Shown in pieces: positions 43,922-51,566 of a DNA stretch of 60,287 bases; positions within the stretch are counted from its first letter, which is position 1, and each line of letters starts with the position of its first letter. The position numbers and the translations under genes are program-made. Under the pieces are notes generated by a model. That model saw nothing but the letters and a program-made list of their open reading frames with translations, did not search any database and was not told the origin of the DNA. Source of the stretch: Kordia sp. (GTDB taxonomy: Bacteria; Bacteroidota; Bacteroidia; Flavobacteriales; Flavobacteriaceae); contig NZ_JAKVBC010000033.1 in NCBI RefSeq assembly GCF_022447245.1, positions 1 through 60,287 on the forward strand, given 5' to 3'.

Positions 43922-44833
43922 CTAGTTTTCAGCTTCTTCTCTAGCTAATGCCATTTGTTGTTGAACACGCTCTTCAAGTGCTGCTGGTGGTGGAATCGGA
44001 ACTAACTTTGTTTGTAATAAACTAGATCCTTCAGCCGAATAGCTATACTTTTGAGAGAAACCAGCGTTTACTTGTGTAGTTGTCACAGTTTTATTGGTTT
44101 TTAAACCTCTTCTCCAGCTAAAGCTTGCGCTTCTATCCGTACTTTTTGAGTTACGTTGGTATTGGTATGAAGAAGATCCTTCTCGTGTAAACTTGATACT
44201 AATAGATACTTTGATGATTGTATCCACAAACTGATAGAAAGTGGGAGAGAACCCAAGTTCTAACATGGATAAACGCTGTGGTAAGTACAATGTTTTTTCC
44301 TCTGCAGATGGATTTTTCATCTTTTTTCCAGGAACTTTAGCTGGTTCACTAGCTGATTCGTAGGCCTTTGTTGAAGCATTATACTTATACCAACTAGACC
44401 CATTTCTATAATGAACATCTGCATTATTTTGATCATCAGGTTTATAGGTTGCTGTAGCTGCGTCTGTCGTTAAATCTTTATTTACATCTATTACAGGCGT
44501 AACGTATGCGTCTTGAATATCTGTAGGATTTATTTTTGCTATGATAGCTGATCTATATGCCTGATCTGTATTTGAATTATACAAATCAATAGCATCGCTA
44601 GTTTGTACTTTTTCTTTTCCAAAAAATACACGACTGTCTTTGAAATTGATAAACTCTCTTCCGTTGATAGTAGATTTGACAGGACTTAATCCTCCCATCA
44701 TTTCTGCTACTTCGATCGAGTTGGAATCTAAGGCCATTTGTGCATTGGCAATAGATGTTGCCATGCTCTCGATCATTTGTCCCATAGGTACATTTAGTAA
44801 TTCTTGCCCTATTTCTGGATTTTTATGAAACAT
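43922..44833 (-). CDS. Ten-gene operon protein 5: AQ-ALD module with 120-residue insertion
   Basis: 303 residues. Motif 1 SIANAQMALDSNS (27-39); an insertion of about 120 residues (ending KKMKNPSAEEKTLYLPQR); motif 2 LELGFSPTFYQFVD near 190-203; motif 3 YSYSAEGSSLLQTKLVPIPP near 263-282. The insertion is Asp/Thr/Tyr-rich with no recognised family. Motifs 2 and 3 are closest to those of protein 6, indicating recent duplication. Confidence 0.75.
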   Translation of the reverse strand: MFHKNPEIGQELLNVPMGQMIESMATSIANAQMALDSNSIEVAEMMGGLSPVKSTINGREFINFKDSRVFFGKEKVQTSDAIDLYNSNTDQAYRSAIIAKINPTDIQDAYVTPVIDVNKDLTTDAATATYKPDDQNNADVHYRNGSSWYKYNASTKAYESASEPAKVPGKKMKNPSAEEKTLYLPQRLSMLELGFSPTFYQFVDTIIKVSISIKFTREGSSSYQYQRNSKSTDRSASFSWRRGLKTNKTVTTTQVNAGFSQKYSYSAEGSSLLQTKLVPIPPPAALEERVQQQMALAREEAEN

Positions 44834-44853
44834 ATGTTATAATTTTTAATTTG

Positions 44854-45381
44854 TTACTCTTCTTTGTTGATGGTTCCTTTTAATAATTCAAGATATATAT
44901 CAGGTGCAGGCAACGATACTATCTTTGCTGCAATTGATGAGGAGCCTTCTGCGGATGAAGAAAACTTCCGTGAATAATGCGCTGATACAGAAACTCCAAA
45001 CATTTGTGTTGAGGTAGACTCACTATTGCTATTGTTTGAACTTGAGTTACTGTTGGAGTTACTGTTGGAGTTGCTGCTATTTCCATAGCTGAATCCTAAT
45101 GCGCCTCCGTAGCTTTCAGATTCAGCCATAGAAAATTCCATTTTCATTTCTACAGAAGCTTCTGTAAAAGCGTAAAATGTGGGTGCAAAACCAAGGCTTA
45201 ATAAACTGTATTCTTCATCGCCTATGTTCACTTTTACCGCAGCTAATTCATTAGCCAAACGAATAGAATTAGCATCTAAAGCCGATTGCGCATTGGCAAT
45301 GGACATTCCGAGCTTCTCTAACATCATTGGCAACGGAGCGTTGGTAATTTGCTGTATTACTTTAGGCGTTGTACTCATCAA
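44854..45381 (-). CDS. Ten-gene operon protein 4: AQ-ALD module with Ser/Asn repeat
   Basis: 175 residues. Motif 1 SIANAQSALDANS (27-39), motif 2 LSLGFAPTFYAFTE (61-74), motif 3 FSSSAEGSSSIAAKIVSLPA (140-159). Between motifs 2 and 3, residues 101-124 are an almost pure Ser/Asn repeat, written in DNA as a partly tandem 12-base unit near 45045-45070. The repeat length may vary. 3 bases from the OmpA-containing gene. Confidence 0.75.
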   Translation of the reverse strand: MMSTTPKVIQQITNAPLPMMLEKLGMSIANAQSALDANSIRLANELAAVKVNIGDEEYSLLSLGFAPTFYAFTEASVEMKMEFSMAESESYGGALGFSYGNSSNSNSNSNSNSSSNNSNSESTSTQMFGVSVSAHYSRKFSSSAEGSSSIAAKIVSLPAPDIYLELLKGTINKEE

Positions 45382-45384
45382 TTA

Positions 45385-47196
45385 TTAATTTGAATTTGTG
45401 TTTGTATTTGTCAGTGACTGAATGTAGTTTTCCAGTGCTGTTGGTGGCGGTACAGAAATCATACGTGCCGATACTGAAGCATTTCCTTCTACAGACATGT
45501 TGAACTGACGTGCATAACGAACATCTAATGAACCACTGATAGCTAGTGAACGATCACCTTTAAAATCTTTTTGAGATTGTTTTAGTTTTGAGAATTCGTT
45601 TTGTGTTTCTCCTACATAAACTTTTGTGGTTTCTTTATTCATGTCAGCAGAAGCTTCGTTGTTCACCTTTACATTAACTTCCTTATTTTCTTTAGAGTGA
45701 ATAAAGTAGTTGATCTTGGTTTCTTCATGTAAGAGGTAATAGGTTTCGTTTACTTTTTCAATGTATAACTCCTGATATTTTCCTTTACTATTTACAAGAG
45801 ATGATAGTTGATTTGCAAGCGAATCACGCAATACATACGTTTTTCCACCATACTTGAATGTGATATCTAAACCTGAAGCTGTACTTGAATTATTTGCTTT
45901 TACGTAAACAAAATAATTTGGGCCTACAGTTTTTGGATCAGCGCCACTTACAGTGATTTCACCTCCATTGAATTGGATGTAATCTGCGGCGCCACTAGGA
46001 AATACTACAGTTAATTTACGAATTGTAGCATCTTTTGCAGAGCTTCCATTGGCTAAAGATTCGCCCTCAGTTTCTGTTTTTACACGAGTGTCATCAAATG
46101 TAACACCAGCAATTTTACTGAGTTCGCTTCTGAATGAGTCTGCTCTTTTTTGTCCAAGTGCTTCATTGTATTTAGCATTTTTGTCACTCGTACTTCCGCT
46201 ACCGTCTGTATATCCTTTTACTGTAATATTTAATGATGAATCTCGCTTTAAAAGCATCGCTAATGCCGTAACATCTGCTTGATTTACAGCATCTGACTTA
46301 ACACCGTTAGAATATGCATAATCAATATCATATTTGTCCCAACCAAAGAAAAATTCGTATACTTTTTTTCCTCCAGATCTGTGGATACCATCTGCGTTGA
46401 TTCCGATAACGGTTCCACCATTAACCGATCTTGCACTTGTGAGCGTAGTGGCGAAATCTGTTGCTTTTTCAAATGTTTTCCCAGTTTTGAGTGTAATTAC
46501 GGGTTTCGGATTGCTTGTAGGATATGAAGATGAATCCATTTTTAATAGTCCTTCTGTGTCTGTGTGAACATAAGGTTCTTTTACAACTACATATCCTTCT
46601 TCTTTTGCGATGTATACATCCGTTGAAGAGTTTTCTTCAAGTACTCTTTCATCTTCAATAACACTTTCTACTCGTAATTCATTTGCTTCATCACGCATTT
46701 GCTCTTTTGCTTTTTCTACTTTAGAATATGAGCCTTCTTCTTTGTGAATTTTGAATGATTTTTCATTTACGCTAACATCTTCAGAAGTCTTTGCTTTTAA
46801 GGCAATATCTTTTTGCGTTTTAGAATACTTGCTTAAAGATTTACTTTTGTTTTGTTTTAATTGGTTAAAGAAGTCTTTGTCAAAAGTAGTGTTGTTTTTG
46901 TAGTCAACCGATAAACTGAAATCTACTTCCACTTCTTCTTTAACAGCCATTTTTAAGCTGATAGATGCTGAAATATCAGCATAATCAAAAGCATAAAATG
47001 CGGGTTGAAACCCTAGTTCTAATAATGATTTCCCAGCTACTTTACTTTCGGAAAGTCGAATTAGCTGCGAAACCGAGTTCGTGTCGAGCCGCTCCTGTGC
47101 TTCAGCAATACCTAAAGCCAGCGCGGTAACCATACTACTAACGTCAACGTTTTGTAGTATTTTTGATCCTTGATCAAATGTTTTTACGTCTGCCAT
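45385..47196 (-). CDS. Ten-gene operon protein 3: AQ-ALD module with an OmpA-like domain inserted
   Basis: 603 residues. The N-terminus has motif 1 (GIAEAQERLDTNS, 29-41) and motif 2 (LELGFQPAFYAFDY, 57-70). The C-terminus has motif 3 (MSVEGNASVSARMISVPPPT, about 565-585). Between them lie a charged helical stretch and an OmpA/MotB-like domain (about 270-405): VYEFFFGWDKYDIDYAYSNG, VKGYTDGSGSTSDKNAKYNE, ALGQKRADSFRSEL, TETEGES. The OmpA fold binds peptidoglycan, but there is no signal peptide, so its ligand here is unclear. The insertion is within the module, not fused to an end. Confidence 0.8.
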   Translation of the reverse strand: MADVKTFDQGSKILQNVDVSSMVTALALGIAEAQERLDTNSVSQLIRLSESKVAGKSLLELGFQPAFYAFDYADISASISLKMAVKEEVEVDFSLSVDYKNNTTFDKDFFNQLKQNKSKSLSKYSKTQKDIALKAKTSEDVSVNEKSFKIHKEEGSYSKVEKAKEQMRDEANELRVESVIEDERVLEENSSTDVYIAKEEGYVVVKEPYVHTDTEGLLKMDSSSYPTSNPKPVITLKTGKTFEKATDFATTLTSARSVNGGTVIGINADGIHRSGGKKVYEFFFGWDKYDIDYAYSNGVKSDAVNQADVTALAMLLKRDSSLNITVKGYTDGSGSTSDKNAKYNEALGQKRADSFRSELSKIAGVTFDDTRVKTETEGESLANGSSAKDATIRKLTVVFPSGAADYIQFNGGEITVSGADPKTVGPNYFVYVKANNSSTASGLDITFKYGGKTYVLRDSLANQLSSLVNSKGKYQELYIEKVNETYYLLHEETKINYFIHSKENKEVNVKVNNEASADMNKETTKVYVGETQNEFSKLKQSQKDFKGDRSLAISGSLDVRYARQFNMSVEGNASVSARMISVPPPTALENYIQSLTNTNTNSN

Positions 47197-47212
47197 TTTC
47201 TGTTTTTAAAAG

Positions 47213-47755
47213 TTAGAATGGAGAAACGCCCTCAGGTAAATCCATGGCAATTTTGGGATTTACAGATTCTTTTCTCACAATAAAATAATTATGTTTCTTT
47301 TGGAGTCTTGTCAATTGATCTCTATTGACTTTGTATCCTCTTTGCAACCAACCTAAAAGTTCATCTGTAATAGGTTGTTTACCTCTTCCAAGATCTTTTT
47401 GGATCTCTTGAAGCAATACTTTTGCTTCATCTTGTTCTTCTCTTAATACATGCTGAATTGCTTGACGTTCGCTTACAAAAGCGTTGTGCTTTCTCACAAG
47501 TACATTTTGTTCTTTATCTTTTAAGAAAGAGCGATAGTTTTCACAGAATTCAATCACTTGATCATGCGCTCCAGAAAGCTCTAAGGTTTCCATTACACAT
47601 TGACTGTAATGTTGAAAAAAGAGTTCACTATCTTTTTCTTGTTGTGACATTTTCATTGCTTCCTTATAATGGCGTAATGCTTCTTTATAATTTTTGTCTA
47701 AAGCATGCATTTTTCCACGTTCAGCAATTCGGTAGTGTAGCATATTTGTTTCCAT
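47213..47755 (-). CDS. Ten-gene operon protein 2: TPR-like helical protein
   Basis: 180 residues, all helical. The start YRIAERGKMHALDKNYKEAL, then RHYKEAMKMSQQEKDSELFF is a TPR pair. The C-terminal half (DELLGWLQRGYKVNRDQLTRL) ends in LPEGVSPF. Cytoplasmic, likely an assembly chaperone or adaptor. It abuts protein 1 directly. Confidence 0.7.
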   Translation of the reverse strand: METNMLHYRIAERGKMHALDKNYKEALRHYKEAMKMSQQEKDSELFFQHYSQCVMETLELSGAHDQVIEFCENYRSFLKDKEQNVLVRKHNAFVSERQAIQHVLREEQDEAKVLLQEIQKDLGRGKQPITDELLGWLQRGYKVNRDQLTRLQKKHNYFIVRKESVNPKIAMDLPEGVSPF

Positions 47756-47757
47756 AA

Positions 47758-48819
47758 CTAGTTTATGATTTCAGGGTTACATTGTACTTGTTCTAATTGT
47801 GCTAGAAGGTATCTTGCTATTAATGGAGGCACTTCTTCCTTACTTGTCCAACTTGTTGCATTTGCTTTAGGAAGGTTTTCTATAGCAATGAATTGTGCTA
47901 GAATTTTAGATACATTTTCAGCATCTTCTATTTCATCTATGTGTAACTTTTTCTTAAAGTTGTAATCTTTTTCAATAGTCGTTACCAATCCGATAGCAGC
48001 ACATTCATCGGTAATTACTATTGCGGTATTTCTATTGACATTTTCGAATAATGAAATTGGAAGCGCTGCATGTATATCATCCAAAATTTCTTTTGGCATA
48101 CCTACTTTTTCAATTAAGAAGTTTGTGTGTGCTTCGTTTGCAACGTCAAAGTCTTCCAATAGAATAGAAACAAGTTGATGACTTTGATTAAGAAGTTTTA
48201 CACCTTTGTCAGATTGGTATTGTCTCCACAATAATTGCGAATGATCATAGGATACATTTTCAATTACATAAGCTGTTTCTGTTTCTACAGCCTTGGTTTT
48301 AAGAATTTTTTCAATGTTTTTTAATTGTGAATCGCCATCTTTTTTGCTAATTAAAATGGTGTATGCATCTTTTCGTGGATTCGAAAAATGCACATTGGCA
48401 TCAGTGCGTTTTTGTAATGCTTCTGCAGTAGCTATAGATACATTTCCAAGGACAATACTTGGTTCGTTCAATAATAAATTAAGAACTTCCGATTGCTTAC
48501 ATCCTAAGAAAACAGCTAATTGTTCTATGACTTTTGGTAATAGTAGAATATTATCTAAAGTCACACTAATATCAATAGATTCTGTTTTTAAATTGATTTC
48601 GTCATCTTTAGTACAAACAGAGACATCTAAACCTAATTTGGTAAGTGTATCTTCAGCTTTTTGCGCTGTATCCTTGTCTACTTTTTGAAATAAAATAGAA
48701 GGTGCGTTGTACAATAATTTTAAGATGTAATCTTGTGGAACTTTTAAAGCTTCCGATAATACTTTTGAAGCTCCTGGCGTTGCATTTCCTATAGAGTTAA
48801 TAATTACGGTATTTTCCAT
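47758..48819 (-). CDS. Ten-gene operon protein 1: repeats resembling the L7/L12 C-terminal fold
   Basis: 353 residues, first gene of the operon. Residues about 3-65 and 75-150 are copies of a helix-helix-strand unit: KVLSEALKVPQDYILKLLYN followed by APSILFQKVDKDTAQKAEDT and LTKLGLDVSV; the second copy has LLNEPSIVLGNVSIATAEAL. The pattern (helix, A/EPSI, helix, G-hydrophobic strand) is like the L7/L12 C-terminal domain. A third, divergent copy is near 240-290 (AALPISLFENVNRNTAIVIT). No signal peptide. Function unknown. Confidence 0.7.
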   Translation of the reverse strand: MENTVIINSIGNATPGASKVLSEALKVPQDYILKLLYNAPSILFQKVDKDTAQKAEDTLTKLGLDVSVCTKDDEINLKTESIDISVTLDNILLLPKVIEQLAVFLGCKQSEVLNLLLNEPSIVLGNVSIATAEALQKRTDANVHFSNPRKDAYTILISKKDGDSQLKNIEKILKTKAVETETAYVIENVSYDHSQLLWRQYQSDKGVKLLNQSHQLVSILLEDFDVANEAHTNFLIEKVGMPKEILDDIHAALPISLFENVNRNTAIVITDECAAIGLVTTIEKDYNFKKKLHIDEIEDAENVSKILAQFIAIENLPKANATSWTSKEEVPPLIARYLLAQLEQVQCNPEIIN

Positions 48820-49138
48820 AAAGAGTTGTAGTTAAAAATTAGTGTTGTAAAACTACTTCTGTACGAATTTTTAGCGGCGAGTGTTTTGATGCTTTTTGAT
48901 TCAGTGTTTTCCCCTTTTTTTATAGGGTGAATACATGTGAGACCAATGTTTATAGGCTCTTTTTAACTATTTGTAAAATTGTAATACGCATATTTCTAGT
49001 GATTTATTGAATTTTAAATAGTGTGTTTTTCTTTAAGAAAAGAGAAGCGAACATTAAATTTTAGTAGAAATTGTTACAGAAATGATAAAAACTTTATAAG
49101 GGTATAATTTTTGCGTATCTTTCCGTAGTATAAATATC
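48820..49138. other. Divergent intergenic region upstream of the ten-gene operon
   Basis: 319 bases between the leftward operon and the rightward asparagine synthetase B-like gene. The only candidate leftward -7 element is TAGTTTTA near 48855. No palindrome, no small gene and no repeat stands out. Confidence 0.4.
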
Positions 49139-50410
49139 ATGCAATTGAAAATCAAAAACAGCTTCACATTCATATTATTACTACTGTTTTCAGTGAGTAG
49201 TTATGCTTCATATATTCTGATTCCGATGGATGCAGCATCTCAAAAAGATCATTTAAAAGCGTATGGAATTACCTATTGGTCACTTGAAAAAAAGATCAAG
49301 GTAAAATGGTTGCTGAATTATCGTGGTGGTTCTTTTTTGTTACCTGCCGTTGATGCGTTAGAGAAAGAATGTAAAATTCGAGGTGTTTCTTATGAGGTTT
49401 TATCAGATGCAAAAACGAATACTATTTTAGAAGAAATAGCAAGCCCGAGCAAGAATCAGGAAGCAGTTATTTTAGAAAAAGCACCTAAAGTTGCAGTATA
49501 TTCTCCAAAAGGAAATGTTCCTTGGGATGATGCTGTAACCATGGTTTTGACCTATGCAGAAATTCCGTATGATGTTGTGTATGATGAGGAAGTATTGGCA
49601 GATGATTTGATAAAGTACGATTGGTTGCACTTGCATCATGAAGATTTTACTGGACAATATGGAAAGTTTTATGGGATTTACCGTTCTGCACCGTGGTATA
49701 TTCGTGAAAAGAAAGAAGCCGAAGCGTTGGCAAAGAAGCTAGGATATTCAAAGGTTTCAGAAGAAAAACGCGATGTTGCTTTAAAGATTCGCGATTATGT
49801 AATTGGAGGTGGATTTATGTTTGCGATGTGTAGTGCCACAGATAGTTTTGATATTGCATTAGCTGCGGAAGGCGTTGATATTTGTGAGCCGATGTTTGAT
49901 GGTGATGTGTCTGATAGAAATTATCAAAACAAGATTGATTACAGTAAGACTTTTGCTTTCACAGATTTTGAGTTGGAGCGAAGTCCTACAAAATATGAGT
50001 TTTCTTCGATCGATATGACTTCTAAAAGACGTATTGTAAAAGATGCAGATTATTTTACGTTGATGGATTTTTCAGCAAAATGGGATCCAATACCTACCAT
50101 GTTGTGTCAAAATCATACAGCTTTGGTCAAAGGATTTATGGGACAAACAACAAGTTTTGATCGTTCTCAAATTAAACCATCTGTGTTAATTTTAGGAGAA
50201 AACAGAACCAATGGAGAAGGTCGCTATATTCATGGAATTAAAGGAAAAGGATTTTTTACATTTTATGGCGGACACGATCCGGAAGATTATCAGCATAGAG
50301 TAGGAGATCCGAAAACGGAATTAGAATTACATCCGAACTCGCCAGGATATAGACTTATTTTGAATAATATCTTGTTTCCAGCAGCGAAAAAGAAAAAACA
50401 GAAAACTTGA
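49139..50410 (+). CDS. Secreted protein annotated in relatives as asparagine synthetase B
   Basis: 423 residues with a signal peptide (residues 1-22, ending SSYA). The mature protein has a flavodoxin/glutamine-amidotransferase-like core: KVAVYSPKGNVPWDDAVTMV, YDWLHLHHEDFTGQYGKFYG, FMFAMCSATDSFD with a Cys in the elbow, GFFTFYGGHDPEDYQHRVGD. In Bacteroidota such proteins are often called asparagine synthetase B, but the ATP-pyrophosphatase domain is missing and the export signal argues against that role. A secreted amidotransferase-fold protein of unknown function. Confidence 0.7.
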   Translation: MQLKIKNSFTFILLLLFSVSSYASYILIPMDAASQKDHLKAYGITYWSLEKKIKVKWLLNYRGGSFLLPAVDALEKECKIRGVSYEVLSDAKTNTILEEIASPSKNQEAVILEKAPKVAVYSPKGNVPWDDAVTMVLTYAEIPYDVVYDEEVLADDLIKYDWLHLHHEDFTGQYGKFYGIYRSAPWYIREKKEAEALAKKLGYSKVSEEKRDVALKIRDYVIGGGFMFAMCSATDSFDIALAAEGVDICEPMFDGDVSDRNYQNKIDYSKTFAFTDFELERSPTKYEFSSIDMTSKRRIVKDADYFTLMDFSAKWDPIPTMLCQNHTALVKGFMGQTTSFDRSQIKPSVLILGENRTNGEGRYIHGIKGKGFFTFYGGHDPEDYQHRVGDPKTELELHPNSPGYRLILNNILFPAAKKKKQKT

Positions 50411-50553
50411 TTGTCGATACAAATATAATCCAACTGAACCCAGTTGAATTTTTTGCTTTTGAATAGATTGTTTGGTTTAGTAAGGAACAGTACCTTGATT
50501 GCAGCAGAAGGAAAGACATTTATAACTCCTAAATCTGTAAAAACTAAAGTTGA

Positions 50554-50709
50554 TCAAGAACTTACACCACTAGGTAAGCTAAGTTTTACGAACGTTCCGT
50601 TAATAGTATCGGTGATATTTTCACCAGATTGAAAAGTATGTCAAGGTGATTGCCCGCCATCGTTAGCAATTGTGATTGGGTTTACATTTACAGTTACTGA
50701 TAAAGATAT
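50554..50709 (-). pseudogene. Remnant of a secreted beta-strand protein gene
   Basis: The minus strand reads ISLSVTVNVNPITIANDGGQ, SP, a TGA, HTFQSGENITDTINGTFVKL, SLPSGVSS, then TGA at 50554. The composition is that of flavobacterial surface repeats. No start is near and one stop interrupts it. The rest of 50411-50979 shows nothing coding. Confidence 0.35.
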
Positions 50710-50979
50710 CCCTCAATGATTTACTGCATTAAAATAATTAGTTTATGCCATGATTTCATTTTTTTAAAAATTACTACTTACTCTGTTTTGAGGATTTTCA
50801 GTTTTCTCCTTTTCAAAAAAGAAAACATTCTATTCTATTCTATTTCTCTTTTGATTACATGACAAATTACAAAAGAGTTATGCAGTAGTTTTAGGATACA
50901 ATTACGTATTTCATAAAAACCTGTAGTTATACAACCCTTTTTTGTAAGCATAAATTATCCAATTTACGGTGATTGTAGT

Positions 50980-51009
50980 TTTGATTGCGAATTTTCTTAG
51001 ATAACTTTA
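50980..51009 (+). promoter_or_regulatory. Promoter of the 51040 peptide gene
   Basis: TTTG (50980-50983), 18 bases, then TAACTTTA (51002-51009), close to the consensus TTTG-N19-TAnnTTTG; 30 bases before the ATG. Confidence 0.5.
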
Positions 51010-51039
51010 TAGTATTGTGAACCTTAAAAAGAAATTACA

Positions 51040-51126
51040 ATGCTTGAAAAGTTTGAAAAATTTAAAGTAGAAAATCCAGAAATAATCACTGGTGGAGTAG
51101 AACGAATTGGAAGTATTTACGATTAA
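51040..51126 (+). CDS. Short Gly-Gly peptide of the MLEKFE type
   Basis: 28 residues: leader MLEKFEKFKVENPEIITGG and tail VERIGSIYD. Sister of the 29-residue peptide at 18425-18514, sharing MLEKFE, the helix and the GG end but with a different tail. Own promoter and own AAGCGAAC-type terminator. Probably exported after cleavage behind GG; no transporter is nearby. Confidence 0.7.
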   Translation: MLEKFEKFKVENPEIITGGVERIGSIYD

Positions 51127-51130
51127 CTAT

Positions 51131-51154
51131 AAGCGAACTTTGGTTCGCTTTTTT
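51131..51154 (+). terminator. Terminator of the 51040 peptide gene
   Basis: AAGCGAAC-TTTG-GTTCGCTT followed by six T residues. Same stem as at 18393-18418 and 20641-20664. Confidence 0.85.
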
Positions 51155-51283
51155 ACTGCTTTGTTTTTTTGATAGTTTTACTCTAAATAGCTAACATAAA
51201 TCGTTTAATTTAGGATACTATAAGTTTGAAAACTCCCTATTTATGGCTTGTTTAGCTGTATTATTAATTTTAAAACTTTTATT

Positions 51284-51523
51284 ATGGAAAAAGACAAGCT
51301 CACAAAATTTAGACTCAATAAGAAAACAATTTCAAAGTTAGATGCATTGCAACAACGCGGTGGAAATAATGTTGAATCTTTGGCAAAACCATGTATATTA
51401 ACACTGGATGTAAACGGTATTAATATTTGTTTTGAAACACAAGCTTACAAAACATGTGGCGAAAGCATTTTCATAGATTGTATTACACAAACAGAATTAC
51501 CAACGTGTAGAGATTGTGTATAA
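51284..51523 (+). CDS. Gly-Gly leader RiPP precursor with six-cysteine core
   Basis: 79 residues from ATG 51284; the frame is open further upstream, but the leader begins here: MEKDKLTKFRLNKKTISKLD, then ALQQRGG (21-27). The core of 52 residues has six cysteines (37, 49, 58, 65, 75, 78) and several Ser/Thr, ending TCRDCV. The LNKKTISKL motif ties it to the precursors at 18143, 20251, 20708 and 59894. It is the longest core of the set and likely to form multiple rings or disulfides. Confidence 0.8.
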   Translation: MEKDKLTKFRLNKKTISKLDALQQRGGNNVESLAKPCILTLDVNGINICFETQAYKTCGESIFIDCITQTELPTCRDCV

Positions 51524-51534
51524 AATATTGTTTT

Positions 51535-51564
51535 GCAAAAGCGAGTTGTATGGCTTGCTTTTGC
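51535..51564. terminator. Terminator between the 51284 precursor and the histidine kinase
   Basis: GCAAAAGCGAG-TTGTATGG-CTTGCTTTTGC, an 11-bp stem with one G-T pair, with T-rich ends on both strands. Serves the rightward precursor and perhaps the leftward kinase. Confidence 0.7.
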
Positions 51565-51566
51565 AC

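Noticed and set aside
45010-45095. Possible CRISPR or minisatellite
   Set aside because: The repeats are short, in frame inside a gene and encode Ser/Asn; no spacers.
38792-48819. Phage tail, contractile injection system or gas-vesicle cluster
   Set aside because: No sheath, tube, baseplate, spike, AAA ATPase or GvpA-like protein can be recognised; repeat, PASTA and OmpA parts alone do not establish such a system.
50444-50632. 62-codon plus-strand frame
   Set aside because: Overlaps the minus-strand beta-strand remnant, and its composition is not protein-like.
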